From JAHDFB01 sp965658745 (GTDB lineage: Bacteria > Bacteroidota > Bacteroidia > Chitinophagales > Saprospiraceae), in contig CBFHTK010000003.1 in the NCBI GenBank assembly GCA_965658745.1, forward strand, positions 1-64,000: a stretch of 64,000 bases of DNA, given 5' to 3'. This document shows, in pieces, positions 1-10,738 of this stretch. Numbering within the stretch: the stretch's first letter is position 1; every line of letters begins with the position of its first letter. Below the pieces are notes generated by a model, which was not told the origin of the DNA, searched no databases, and was given only the letters and a program-made list of their open reading frames with translations. Position numbers and translations under genes: made by a program.

Positions 1-677
1 AGTCTACATCCCTTTGGCAATTTAAGAATCCCTAAGTATCCCTCATGAAAATCTTGAGCAATATCCTTCTCGATTTCAGATTTATGAACATTGTCAAACT
101 CTTCGTATTCTACTCCCGGGAAATACGTTCGTCCTCTTTCCTCGTAATCGCTTTTTATATCTCTTAAGAAATTTATCTTTTGAAATGCAGAGCCCAACTT
201 TCTCGCAGGTTCAACTAAACTATCGTATAATTCTGCGTTGTTTTCCGTGAATACTTTCAAACACATTAAACCAACGACCTCAGCTGAACCATATATATAT
301 TTGTTATACATGCTCCACTCGTAGCTTGTTTTATCAAGATCCATTTCCATACTATCCAAGAACGCATCTATCAATTCTATATCTATGTCATAATCACGAA
401 CTGTTTTCTGAAAAGCGTGTAATACTGGATTCAAACTGATACCTTCATTTATCGCTTGATGGGTATCATTTCGGAACCGCTCAAGCAGTACCATCTTATT
501 CTGATCGTGAAATGTATCAACAATTTCATCGGCAAAGCGAACGAAACCGTATATATTATATATAGGTGTACGGAACTTCTTGTGAAACATCTTTATACCC
601 AAGGAAAACGATGTACTATAATTATTAGTAATCAGTTTGCTACATTGCTGGCAAGAATCATCAAATAGCTGGATCAT
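1..677 (-). CDS. crtB: Phytoene synthase (3' part, runs off window start)
   Basis: Condenses two geranylgeranyl diphosphates to phytoene, the first committed carotenoid step. Reading the minus strand from the ATG at 677 gives 225 codons with no stop, so the C-terminus lies outside the window. Both Asp-rich substrate/Mg2+ motifs are visible: DEIVD at residues 50-54 and LRDIKSDYEERGRTYFP at about 171-187. The squalene/phytoene-synthase signature YGSAEVVGLMCL is at about 129-140. The start overlaps the crtI stop as ATGA, so the two are probably translationally coupled. Identification is firm from the motifs. C30 rather than C40 substrate use cannot be excluded from sequence alone. Confidence 0.93.
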   Translation of the reverse strand, partial: MIQLFDDSCQQCSKLITNNYSTSFSLGIKMFHKKFRTPIYNIYGFVRFADEIVDTFHDQNKMVLLERFRNDTHQAINEGISLNPVLHAFQKTVRDYDIDIELIDAFLDSMEMDLDKTSYEWSMYNKYIYGSAEVVGLMCLKVFTENNAELYDSLVEPARKLGSAFQKINFLRDIKSDYEERGRTYFPGVEYEEFDNVHKSEIEKDIAQDFHEGYLGILKLPKGCR

Positions 678-2143
678 GTCGTTTGTTTTAGTATCTCTTG
701 TGCAACTACGCAGCCTGAGATTATAGAAGGTGGAACTCCCGGACCAGGAGTCGTAAGCTGCCCAGTATAATAAAGGTTCTTAAGATTTTTGTTCTTTAAC
801 TTTGGTTTCAAAAACGCAGTTTGCTTCAAAGTGTTTGCTAATCCATATGCATTACCCTTGAACGAGTTATATCTGTCAACGAAGTCGTTCATGGCAAAAG
901 ATTTCTTGTACACTATGCTATCTGAAATTTTCTGATCTGTTAGTTTTTCCAGTCTGGCAATTATACGATCAAAATACTCTTCCCGCTTTTCATCAGAATC
1001 TTCAAGACCTGGTGCTAGTGGAACTAGTAGAAACAAGTTCTCCATACCATCTGGTGCTACTGTTTGGTCTGTTTGAGATGGCACACAAGTGTAGAAAAGA
1101 GGAGCGCTTGGCCATTGCGGATCATCATAAATTTCAATCGCATGTTGATCGAAATCTTTGTCAAAAAACAAATTGTGATGAATCAGCCCTTTCAACTTTT
1201 TATTTACTCCTATGTAAAATAGCAATGAGCTTGGAGCCATAGTTCTCTTTTCCCAATACTCAGAACTGTAATTTCTATCTTCTTTTTGCAAAAGCACTTG
1301 ATCTACATGACGGTAATCAGCATTAGCAACTACGTAATCAGCATTGTAAGAACCCTTTTCAGTGATAACCGTCTTTGCTGAAGAACCGTTGGATTCTATC
1401 TTCTTAACAGGTTCATTAAAATGAAATTTTACCCCCTGATCAAGAGCAATAGAATACATAGCCTTTGAAATCTCATACATTCCACCCTCAGGATACCAAG
1501 TTCCTAAGGTAATGTCAGCATAGTTCATCAGACTGTATAATGCAGGAGTATTAGAGGGCTTTGCGCCCAAAAAGAGTACAGGAAATTCAAGTAATTCTAT
1601 TATCATAGGATTCTTGAAGAGCTTCCTAATCTGTGATGAAATTGAGGAAAACATTTGCAATTTTAGTGCACTCTTAGCAATTCTAAAATCCATAAATTCA
1701 GTAATGGAATGAGATGGCTTCCATACGAATTCGTTCATCCCAACCTCATACTTGTACTTTGCCTCTTCAAGGAATGACTTGAGCTTTTGGCCAGCTCCTG
1801 TTTCAAGAGATTCTACTAATTCAACTACTGCTTCTTCGCCAGCAGGAACATCTATCTCTTCGCCGTTTTTGAAGAAAACGCGATAGCTTGGATCAAGTCT
1901 CTTAAGCTTATAGAAGTCTTCAGTACTCTTGCCGAAATAGTTAAAATAATTTTCAAAAACTTCAGGCATCCAATACCAACTTGGACCCATATCGAAAACA
2001 AACCCATCTGCTTCGAACTTGGATGCTCTTCCTCCAGCTTGCTCATTCTTCTCAATGACGGTTACGTCATGACCTTCTTTTGCAAGAGTCGCTGCGCTTG
2101 ATAAGCCTCCGAATCCAGAACCTATAATGATAATCTTTGCCAT
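674..2143 (-). CDS. crtI: Phytoene desaturase (CrtI family)
   Basis: FAD-dependent desaturase of the CrtI family, 489 aa, the usual length. The N-terminal dinucleotide-binding motif GSGFGG is at residues 8-13, followed by VIEKNEQAGGRAS. The C-terminal CrtI signature TGQLTTPGPGVPPSIISG is at 460-477. It converts phytoene to lycopene (or related products) and precedes crtB, with which it shares the sequence ATGA. Upstream is an 83-base gap to birA containing an inverted 8-mer that could be an operator. Specificity within the CrtI family (desaturase versus ketolase/oxygenase-like CrtD or CrtO) is inferred mainly from the direct coupling to crtB. Confidence 0.92.
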   Translation of the reverse strand: MAKIIIIGSGFGGLSSAATLAKEGHDVTVIEKNEQAGGRASKFEADGFVFDMGPSWYWMPEVFENYFNYFGKSTEDFYKLKRLDPSYRVFFKNGEEIDVPAGEEAVVELVESLETGAGQKLKSFLEEAKYKYEVGMNEFVWKPSHSITEFMDFRIAKSALKLQMFSSISSQIRKLFKNPMIIELLEFPVLFLGAKPSNTPALYSLMNYADITLGTWYPEGGMYEISKAMYSIALDQGVKFHFNEPVKKIESNGSSAKTVITEKGSYNADYVVANADYRHVDQVLLQKEDRNYSSEYWEKRTMAPSSLLFYIGVNKKLKGLIHHNLFFDKDFDQHAIEIYDDPQWPSAPLFYTCVPSQTDQTVAPDGMENLFLLVPLAPGLEDSDEKREEYFDRIIARLEKLTDQKISDSIVYKKSFAMNDFVDRYNSFKGNAYGLANTLKQTAFLKPKLKNKNLKNLYYTGQLTTPGPGVPPSIISGCVVAQEILKQTT

Positions 2144-2161
2144 ATTGCTAGTTGGATGAAG

Positions 2162-2216
2162 TGTTTAACAACACCTCATTATGTTTGTTCACCCATTTTG
2201 TTAAAAAAGTTAAACA
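2162..2216 (-). promoter_or_regulatory. Possible operator upstream of crtI (inverted 8-mer)
   Basis: TGTTTAAC at 2162-2169 and its exact reverse complement GTTAAACA at 2209-2216 flank 39 bases in the short gap before crtI. Carotenoid promoters in other bacteria are often controlled by light-responsive MerR-type regulators (LitR/CarH), which bind repeated sites. The link here is inference only; no regulator gene is in the window. Confidence 0.25.
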
Positions 2217-2226
2217 GTTTGTGGGC

Positions 2227-2976
2227 TCACAAAAATCGTACTTCATGGAAATTAAACAATAACAAGTCTCCATTATGTAAAAACTTCAATTGCCCTCTTT
2301 CATTCACGCCCAATATTTGTCCTTTGTATTCTGCATTTGAACTTGAAAGCAAGGTCATCCTTTCATTTCTCTTATACAGCACCTGCTCATATTCCTCGTG
2401 CAGAAGATTAAATTTCCTATCTGCCAACAAGTTACAATATATTCTTAAATTAATTTCTATTGCTGACCATACTCTTTCCAAATTCCATTCCTTTTCTGTC
2501 AACATTCTTAGTGAAGTTGGATTTGGCAATTTTTCATCGAAAGATTCTTCATTGACATTTAAGCCAAGTCCCAAAATGGCTGACTTGATCTTTTGACCTT
2601 GAAGCGCGGATTGAATAAGTAATCCAGCTATTTTCTTATCAGACACGTAAATATCATTTGGCCATTTAACATAAACAGGAGCATGCAAAATGTCTGAAAT
2701 TGATTTTCTTATTGCAAGAGCAAAAGCCATAGATAGATAAAACTGCTTTTCGATTGTTAGAAAATGTGGATAGACAATAAGACTCGCTGAGATATTCTTG
2801 CTCTTACCAGAGTACCAACTTCTGCCAATCTGACCACTTCCGTTTGTTTGATTATATGTCGTAATGACAGTTCCAGCGATTGGATTGCTTTTTGCTATTA
2901 AATCGTTAGCAGTGGCATTCGTAGAGTTAACCTGCTCATAGTATATGCGGTAAAATGCTGAAAGGTGAAGGATAGC
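2227..2976 (-). CDS. birA: Biotin--[acetyl-CoA-carboxylase] ligase; start codon unclear
   Basis: Attaches biotin to the carboxylase carrier protein. The reading frame is open from just after a TAA at 2977-2979 and gives up to 249 residues. It lacks the DNA-binding domain of E. coli BirA, so it is a ligase-only form. Visible family features: YYEQVNSTN near residues 12-20, the biotinyl-AMP loop variant GSGQIGRSW at about 46-54, KWPND at 104-108, and DKKIAGLLI with the catalytic lysine at about 113-121. No in-frame ATG, GTG or TTG lies between that TAA and the conserved N-terminus. The first ATG (2730) would delete the catalytic loop. The true start is therefore non-canonical, or the upstream sequence holds an error or mutation. 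It is divergent from rsfS. Confidence 0.8.
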   Translation of the reverse strand, partial: AILHLSAFYRIYYEQVNSTNATANDLIAKSNPIAGTVITTYNQTNGSGQIGRSWYSGKSKNISASLIVYPHFLTIEKQFYLSMAFALAIRKSISDILHAPVYVKWPNDIYVSDKKIAGLLIQSALQGQKIKSAILGLGLNVNEESFDEKLPNPTSLRMLTEKEWNLERVWSAIEINLRIYCNLLADRKFNLLHEEYEQVLYKRNERMTLLSSSNAEYKGQILGVNERGQLKFLHNGDLLLFNFHEVRFL

Positions 2977-3100
2977 TTACTTATTGGAATGAAGGATAGG
3001 AATAAATATTTCGTAGATTTGCTTTACAGATAAAACGGTCATAATCAACGAAGCGAAGCTACAGAATAATAATTAAGAAACATAGATAACATATATATAA

Positions 3101-3475
3101 TTGAGTAAACAAGAAGCACAAGTCAGAATTGAAGAGATCAACGACAAAATCAAAGATAGCATACAAGATGTCAAGGGCAAAAATATTGTCAAAATGGATT
3201 TACGAAAACTTGAAGCATCACCTGCTGAGTTTTTCATTATTTGCGAAGGTGATTCTTCGACCCAAGTAAAGGCCATTTCGTCTAGAATATTCAAAAATTT
3301 ACGTGAAACTTATGGACTTTTACCGAATCATGTAGAAGGTAAGGACAACGGAGAATGGGTTCTTGTAGATTACTTCAATACGGTTGTTCACATTTTTTAT
3401 CCTGAAGCCCGAGAGTTCTATCAATTAGAGGAGTTGTGGAGCGATGCCGAAGTTACTAATTACGACAATGTGTAG
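3101..3475 (+). CDS. rsfS: Ribosome silencing factor
   Basis: RsfS (Iojap/YbeB family) binds ribosomal protein L14 and blocks subunit joining under nutrient limitation. The 124 residues contain the family core: KGKNIVKMDLRKLEASPAEFF, then FIICEGDSSTQVKAIS, HVEGKDNGEWVLVDYFNTVVHIF and the terminal YQLEELWSDA. The only usable start before the core is TTG at 3101, immediately after an in-frame TAA; the first internal Met (residue 32) lies inside the conserved domain. It precedes ftsH by 87 bases and is divergent from birA. Confidence 0.9.
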   Translation: MSKQEAQVRIEEINDKIKDSIQDVKGKNIVKMDLRKLEASPAEFFIICEGDSSTQVKAISSRIFKNLRETYGLLPNHVEGKDNGEWVLVDYFNTVVHIFYPEAREFYQLEELWSDAEVTNYDNV

Positions 3476-3562
3476 GAGATAAGATTTGCAAAAATCACAT
3501 TTATTCATAAAATAATGCAACGATACTAAATTTAGGATGTTTAGTTTCAACAAATAGATATA

Positions 3563-5491
<1,929 letters not shown>

Positions 5492-5513
5492 CAGTTTCAA
5501 CATAGAAACATAG

Positions 5514-5547
5514 AAAAAGGCAACTTGAATACTCAGGTTGCCTTTTT
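5514..5547. terminator. Bidirectional Rho-independent terminator (ftsH / GHMP kinase)
   Basis: The perfect 11-bp stem 5514-5524 (AAAAAGGCAAC) pairs with 5537-5547 (GTTGCCTTTTT), with a 12-base loop. Runs of A and T on both sides give a U-tract in either direction. It sits between the convergent ftsH and mevalonate-kinase-like genes. Confidence 0.9.
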
Positions 5548-5550
5548 CTA

Positions 5551-6438
5551 TTACTTCACAATGCGTGATATTTGTTTAACTAAATCATTTGGTATTACAT
5601 CGGCCACAAACCTTGGCATATAACCCAAGAAATAACCGCCACCACCAGCACCACAAAGTTTAAAACCTCCGTCAGTTAGTGAAGATATACGGTCAAGATT
5701 ATCTTTGATATGCGAGGGAAACATCGGAATTAAGTTTTCGCTTTGGAGTTGAGACAAATTCATAAATAGACTTTCAAACTTATCCTCATCTTGCAAAAGG
5801 AACTGTTTTATCAATTCAGAACTAAGTTTTGTCATCTCATCTGCTATATTATCTCTAAAATCTTCTTTCTCCTGTAATTGAGTTTTGTACCAAGAAACTA
5901 GCTTACCGGTACTCCTAGATTCAAGAGTGTCAAACAAAAAAAGCTTAGCTAAAATTGAATTAGTAGATAATTGCACTGTAGTTATTTCTCCTTTATTTAT
6001 GTAAACACCTGAATCCAAATAAGAGACTAGTGGGTCTAAACCAGAGCTGGAACCGTGAAAAAAGGATTCCATTTCCGAGAATATTATTTTAAGTGCTGAA
6101 GGATCACGGATTTCAGAACTAATGCTAAAGCGATCATAGACTGCAGCTACTACTGATCCACTACTACCAGCTCCGTAGCCAACTGGTATGTTTGACTTCA
6201 GATACAATCCTTCCTCAAGTTCCACTTCAAACCTTTCAAGGTCCAAATCTAAATCATGCAAGCTTTTTAGATAATCTAAAAATCCGCTCAATCTCGAATC
6301 TATATGATTCGGTTTGTAACTCCAATAGGCATATTTCTTTTCGTAAGGAGTTGCCAACGAATCCCCGCCATGAATTACCGAGTATTCTCCAAATAGAAGT
6401 AGCTTAGCTGGGTATATTTTACTGTCTATCTCTTGCAT
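5551..6438 (-). CDS. GHMP kinase, mevalonate-kinase-like
   Basis: A 295-aa GHMP-superfamily kinase. The N-terminal YPAKLLLFGEYSVIHGG (residues 9-25) resembles the mevalonate kinase start. The ATP loop PVGYGAGSSGS is at 85-95, HGSSSGLDP at 128-136 supplies the likely catalytic Asp135, and the C-terminal motif KLCGAGGGGYF is at 260-270. Mevalonate kinase is the best fit and would feed isoprenoids to the carotenoid pathway nearby. Other GHMP kinases (phosphomevalonate kinase, mevalonate 3-kinase-like) remain possible. Its ATG shares one base with the tryptophan dioxygenase stop (TAATG), indicating co-translation. Confidence 0.8.
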   Translation of the reverse strand: MQEIDSKIYPAKLLLFGEYSVIHGGDSLATPYEKKYAYWSYKPNHIDSRLSGFLDYLKSLHDLDLDLERFEVELEEGLYLKSNIPVGYGAGSSGSVVAAVYDRFSISSEIRDPSALKIIFSEMESFFHGSSSGLDPLVSYLDSGVYINKGEITTVQLSTNSILAKLFLFDTLESRSTGKLVSWYKTQLQEKEDFRDNIADEMTKLSSELIKQFLLQDEDKFESLFMNLSQLQSENLIPMFPSHIKDNLDRISSLTDGGFKLCGAGGGGYFLGYMPRFVADVIPNDLVKQISRIVK

Positions 6439-7541
6439 TAATGCGCACTAAAGTAAAAACCAAGTGATTTCTTTAATTCTTCTGGAAGTACTGGTAGGCA
6501 ATTCCTCGGAACCAGTAAGGTAGCGATGTGATACAAATCTCTGAAAATATGATGCTTATCTGCAGTTTTCTTTAAATACTTATGTCCAGATGAACCACCT
6601 GTTCCCATTTTATTTCCAAGCATTCTCATGACCATCTGTGCGTGTCTATTCCTCCATGTAGTAAATAATTGATCTACCTCAATTAGCCTGCGAAGAAGGT
6701 TGAAGGGCTGCCATAAGATTGGTTCATCTCGATAGAGATTAATCAATAATGCAGCTATAGTAGCATCATAAGAAAGCCTTATTTCTCCCGCTTCTTGTTG
6801 TTTCTGATGTTCTTCCTTACTCAAAACTTTCAAGAAATATGACTCGGAATGCTTCAAATTTTCGAGACGAGCAGCCTTACTCTTCTCACTCAAAATATCA
6901 GTTGCTAGTAGTTCCTCTTTTTCACGCTCAAACATAGCAGAAACAGATTTTTCATACTCTGATATAAAATCAAAATCTTTCCAATTCAAAAATGGCGTTC
7001 GCTCTAACCAATCTTCAACTAGGTTAAAGAGACTATTTCCAGCTTCCCACTTTCTGATTTTCTTCTGTGTTGGGCTATCGAACACTGTATCATAATCAGC
7101 GTCAAAATACTTGACCCTACCCTCACGCTCTAGCCCAAGTAGAACCTCCATTTGCCTAAATTGGACAGATTGAAAGCCTGAAGCAGGAAATAAGTAAGAT
7201 CTAAACTCAAGAAAATCAAGCGCCGTCATTGTTTCCATGACCTCAATCTGCTCTATCAAAAGACCTTGAATTTTTATAATCCTGTTCAAACGTGACACAG
7301 ACCTTCCTATATTTCTTTCATCTACTTTTCCGTCATCAAAATCATCCATAATGGCATGTAGTTCATGAATTATTTGCTTAAACCACAATTCATAGACTTG
7401 ATGAGTTATGATGAATAGCATTTCTTCATGCGCTTCGTCACCCGCTTCAACACTTCTTAAAGCTTGGGCATTGATAATTTTATCCAATTGGAGGTACTCC
7501 ATATAGTGTATGGAGGTGTATTTCAGATCTTTCTTTTTCAT
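6438..7541 (-). CDS. Tryptophan 2,3-dioxygenase
   Basis: Haem enzyme that opens the indole ring of L-tryptophan to N-formylkynurenine, the first step of the kynurenine route. The 367 aa lie between the short bacterial and the ~400-aa animal forms. Family motifs in order: HEEMLFIITHQVYELWFKQ at 38-56, RSYLFPASGFQSVQFR at 114-129, and near residues 303-332 TTWRNRHAQMVMRMLG, where the His is the expected axial haem ligand, followed by GTGGSSGHKYL. First gene of a two-gene unit with the GHMP kinase. Other kynurenine-pathway genes are not in the window. Confidence 0.93.
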   Translation of the reverse strand: MKKKDLKYTSIHYMEYLQLDKIINAQALRSVEAGDEAHEEMLFIITHQVYELWFKQIIHELHAIMDDFDDGKVDERNIGRSVSRLNRIIKIQGLLIEQIEVMETMTALDFLEFRSYLFPASGFQSVQFRQMEVLLGLEREGRVKYFDADYDTVFDSPTQKKIRKWEAGNSLFNLVEDWLERTPFLNWKDFDFISEYEKSVSAMFEREKEELLATDILSEKSKAARLENLKHSESYFLKVLSKEEHQKQQEAGEIRLSYDATIAALLINLYRDEPILWQPFNLLRRLIEVDQLFTTWRNRHAQMVMRMLGNKMGTGGSSGHKYLKKTADKHHIFRDLYHIATLLVPRNCLPVLPEELKKSLGFYFSAH

Positions 7542-7721
7542 AAGGCTAATCTACAATAATATGGTGTAATTGTAGTCGACTTGTCGATCCAAAACCATAC
7601 TTACAACAGTAATATTTGTCTTTCTGAATCACTTTAATAAAAAATGAAACACTGACAGGGAGATGGCAACTTGCCTAAAATAATATTTTGCTATTTTAGC
7701 TGCTCATTAAAAAAAAGTTAG

Positions 7722-9380
7722 ATGCAAAGGATTTCAATTATCCTCGTTCTACTGATCATCGGAACTCTAAATGCTGCAGCTCAGGATCCAGGTGATTATA
7801 GATTGAGTAAGAACTTGGTCATAAAAAATGTACAGATTATATCGAAAGCGGGAGCTAGTCCGATATTAGGAGACATTGTTATTGAAAATGGAATAATCAC
7901 AGAGATTGGACGAAGTACTAAAGCTCCAAATGATGCGGAAGTAATTCAAGGCGATTCACTATTTGCGTATCCGTCATTTATTGATGCGTATTCGCATACT
8001 GCAGTACCAAAACCCGAGAAAAAAGAAGACCTTCCAAAAGTTAAAAATCCAGGGCAACCCGGATATGATAGAGCAGGAATAACTCCAAATAGATTAGTAG
8101 AAGAGCAACTTGATATAACAGACAAGTCTGTCGAGGAAATGCGTAAACTAGGTTTTGGTATTAGTCATTGTGTTCCACGAGGAGGTATGATCTCAGGACA
8201 AGGTTCAATTATATTACTCACAGATAAGAATCAATCGCCATTCATTAAAAAGAATATTAGTATGAATGGATCGATGAAATCTGCTAGAGGTAGAATATAC
8301 CCTAGCACAGTAATCGGAGTGATGGCAAAATATAGAGATCTAGTTACACAAGCTAGAAACGCTCAAACACATGAAAATAAATACAAGAGCAACCCAGTTG
8401 GACTAACAAGACCAAACTATGACCGAGAAATACAAGCTTTGTATCCCACAGTAGCTGGTAAACAAAAGTACTTCATGCAGGGAGAGGAGGCTAAAGACAT
8501 TCATCGTATTATCGAGCTGAATAATTCCCTCGAGTTACCTCTAGTCATAGCTGAACTAAAGGAAGCTAATTCAGCATTAGAAAAAATCAAAAGTAACAAT
8601 CTAACAGTACTCGTATCTCTAGATCTACCTGATACAATCAAGGTAGAAAAAGTCGATAGTACAAAAGCACCTGATCCAAAGAGAGAAGCGCTGATTAAAA
8701 GAAAACAAGAATCAATTTCAGATTATCATAACAATACAAAGGCAATCATTGAAAAAGGAATTCCCTTCGCTTTTTCATTTTTGGACGTAAAAGCAAAAGA
8801 TATCCATAAGAATTTGGAGATGATCAGAAAAACAGGGGTATCAGATGAGGCGGTATTAAGTGCACTTACGATTGACGCTGCAGGAATTCTAGGTATTTCA
8901 AATGTTGCTGGAAGTCTGGAGAAAGGGAAATTCGGAAATATTATCTTAACCACAGACCTACTATTTGAGGAAGATCATCATATTGCCTATAATATCGTAG
9001 AAGGCATAGCTTACAAAAACGAGAAAAAGGCTAAAAAACCTACGAAAGAGAATTCTAAAGCAGGAAATCTTTCAGGAAGCTGGGTTTTAGTGGCTAGCCT
9101 AGGTGATAATGAACAATCTGGTACACTTGTATTGAATGAAAAAGATGGTGATATATCTGGAACCATCACTTCAGCAGAAGGAGTTGACTCGGATATCAAT
9201 GACGCTTCTTGGGATGGAAATCGTTTAAGTTTCAATTTTGATAGTGAAGTAGATCAAACTGAAGTTAATATGCAAGTTGACGTCAATGTTAGTTCTGATG
9301 CGATGAAAGGTACCATTACGATAGGTCCACTAGGAAGCTTTCCATTGGAGGGTAGCAAATCACCATCACCTAAAAAATAA
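7722..9380 (+). CDS. Exported amidohydrolase-family protein, degenerate metal site
   Basis: First of three consecutive amidohydrolase-like genes (3- and 11-base gaps). The 552 residues start with a signal peptide (MQRISIILVLLIIGTLNAAAQ), so the protein is periplasmic or surface-located. The urease/dihydroorotase fold is recognised by the early GDIVIENGIITEIG strand and the terminal AAGILGISNVAGSLEKGKFGNI. The usual metal-binding HxH after PGFIDA is replaced by YSH (SFIDAYSHTA), so normal binuclear metal hydrolysis is doubtful. A beta-rich C-terminal extension of about 100 residues (GNLSGSWVLVASLGDNEQSG onwards) follows a Lys-rich linker. Substrate unknown. Confidence 0.85.
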   Translation: MQRISIILVLLIIGTLNAAAQDPGDYRLSKNLVIKNVQIISKAGASPILGDIVIENGIITEIGRSTKAPNDAEVIQGDSLFAYPSFIDAYSHTAVPKPEKKEDLPKVKNPGQPGYDRAGITPNRLVEEQLDITDKSVEEMRKLGFGISHCVPRGGMISGQGSIILLTDKNQSPFIKKNISMNGSMKSARGRIYPSTVIGVMAKYRDLVTQARNAQTHENKYKSNPVGLTRPNYDREIQALYPTVAGKQKYFMQGEEAKDIHRIIELNNSLELPLVIAELKEANSALEKIKSNNLTVLVSLDLPDTIKVEKVDSTKAPDPKREALIKRKQESISDYHNNTKAIIEKGIPFAFSFLDVKAKDIHKNLEMIRKTGVSDEAVLSALTIDAAGILGISNVAGSLEKGKFGNIILTTDLLFEEDHHIAYNIVEGIAYKNEKKAKKPTKENSKAGNLSGSWVLVASLGDNEQSGTLVLNEKDGDISGTITSAEGVDSDINDASWDGNRLSFNFDSEVDQTEVNMQVDVNVSSDAMKGTITIGPLGSFPLEGSKSPSPKK

Positions 9381-9383
9381 GCC

Positions 9384-10727
9384 ATGAAAAAAATACTTAT
9401 AAGTCATATATTTTTACTTTTCGCAATAGCTCTCATTGCGCAAGATCGAGGAAACGTACTCATCAAAGGTGGAACCGTTCTTACAATCACAAAAGGTGTC
9501 CTTGAAAATACTGATGTACTAATTGAGGACGGGAAAATTTCCAAAATAGGTCAAGATCTAAAAGCAAAATCGGGCATTCAAACCATAGATGCTAAAGGAA
9601 AATTTGTCATGCCTGGTATCATTGATGCTCACTCTCACATTGGTATAGATGCCGTAAATGAGGCTACTTCGCCAGTTACAGCCGAAGTTTGGGTTGGAGA
9701 TGCAATTGATCCTTATGATGTTTCTTTATATCGCGCCCTTGCTGGTGGTGTTACTATCTCCCACGCAATGCATGGGTCAGCCAATGCAATTGGTGGACAG
9801 TGCGAAACCATCAAACACAGATATGGCACGGAAGATCCAGAAATATTGCGAATGAAAGATGCTCCCAGAACAATCAAATTCGCACTGGGTGAGAATCCCA
9901 TAAGAGTGCATGGAGAAGGAAACAGAATTACCCCAAACACAAGAATGGGTGTTGAGCAGGTTTTCAGAAAAGCATTTTCAGAAGCACGTGCCTACAGACA
10001 ATCTTGGAATGACTATAATGCTGGCAAAATCGCAGTTGCACCTACTTATAGTTTGAGAATGGAAACTGTTGCTGATATTTTAGATGGAAAGATCATCATT
10101 CATTGTCATTCATACAGAGCGGACGAAATTTTAATGTTAATGGATGTTTGTAAAGACTTTGGTGTTTCAAAACTTGTTTTTCAACACGTAAACGAAGGAT
10201 TTAAGGTAGCTCCAGAGCTCGCAGCTTTTGGCGCAGGAGCATCTGTTTTTTCGGATTGGTGGGCATACAAATTTGAAGTGTATTACTCTACTGCATACAA
10301 TGCAGCGATTCTCACAAAGAATGGTGTATTGACATCCATAAATTCAGACTCAGGAGAGCTGATTCGTCATTTATATCATGAAGCTGCTAAGTCGCAGAAA
10401 TATGGAGACCTCACAGACAATGAAGCTTTGAAGCTTATAACGATTAATCCGGCGAAGCAATTGGGAATTGACGATAGAGTAGGAAGTATTGAAGAGGGCA
10501 AAGATGGTGATATCGTTATTTTTGATAAACATCCACTTTCCATATATGCTATTGCTCAAAAAACTTTGGTTGATGGCATCGTTGAATTTGACATTGAAAA
10601 TGACGCTGAAGATATGAGGGTATATATCAACCCTGAAGCGGAAATCCCCGCTTACATCCAAGAGGAAAGGCATGATCACGATAGATGCATGCAAGATGTG
10701 TATGAAAGTGTATTTGAAGGACATTAG
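9384..10727 (+). CDS. Exported amidohydrolase (imidazolonepropionase-like), intact metal motif
   Basis: Middle member of the triplet, 447 aa, with a signal peptide (MKKILISHIFLLFAIALIAQ). It has the complete amidohydrolase metal set: PGIIDAHSHIG, then IHCHSYRADE, FQHVNEGF and an acidic residue in INSDSGE. The C-terminus shows NPAKQLGIDDRVGSIEEGKDGDIV, the usual second half of the composite domain. It is therefore the one member likely to be catalytic. It starts 3 bases after the first gene and ends 11 bases before the third, so the three are probably co-transcribed and may act together. Substrate unknown; a periplasmic peptide-, imidazolone- or prolidase-type hydrolase is a guess from family. 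Confidence 0.87.
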   Translation: MKKILISHIFLLFAIALIAQDRGNVLIKGGTVLTITKGVLENTDVLIEDGKISKIGQDLKAKSGIQTIDAKGKFVMPGIIDAHSHIGIDAVNEATSPVTAEVWVGDAIDPYDVSLYRALAGGVTISHAMHGSANAIGGQCETIKHRYGTEDPEILRMKDAPRTIKFALGENPIRVHGEGNRITPNTRMGVEQVFRKAFSEARAYRQSWNDYNAGKIAVAPTYSLRMETVADILDGKIIIHCHSYRADEILMLMDVCKDFGVSKLVFQHVNEGFKVAPELAAFGAGASVFSDWWAYKFEVYYSTAYNAAILTKNGVLTSINSDSGELIRHLYHEAAKSQKYGDLTDNEALKLITINPAKQLGIDDRVGSIEEGKDGDIVIFDKHPLSIYAIAQKTLVDGIVEFDIENDAEDMRVYINPEAEIPAYIQEERHDHDRCMQDVYESVFEGH

Positions 10728-10738
10728 AAAAGAAAAAA

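Noticed and set aside
456..668. 70-aa plus-strand ORF
   Set aside because: Lies entirely opposite phytoene synthase, whose frame carries both Asp-rich motifs.
2156..2596. 146-aa plus-strand ORF opposite birA
   Set aside because: Antisense shadow of the conserved ligase frame; Cys/Phe/Leu-rich translation with no family resemblance.
7562..7721. Search for a clear -33/-7 promoter for the amidohydrolase triplet
   Set aside because: Only TATTTTG-like sequence with wrong spacing was seen; not strong enough to list.
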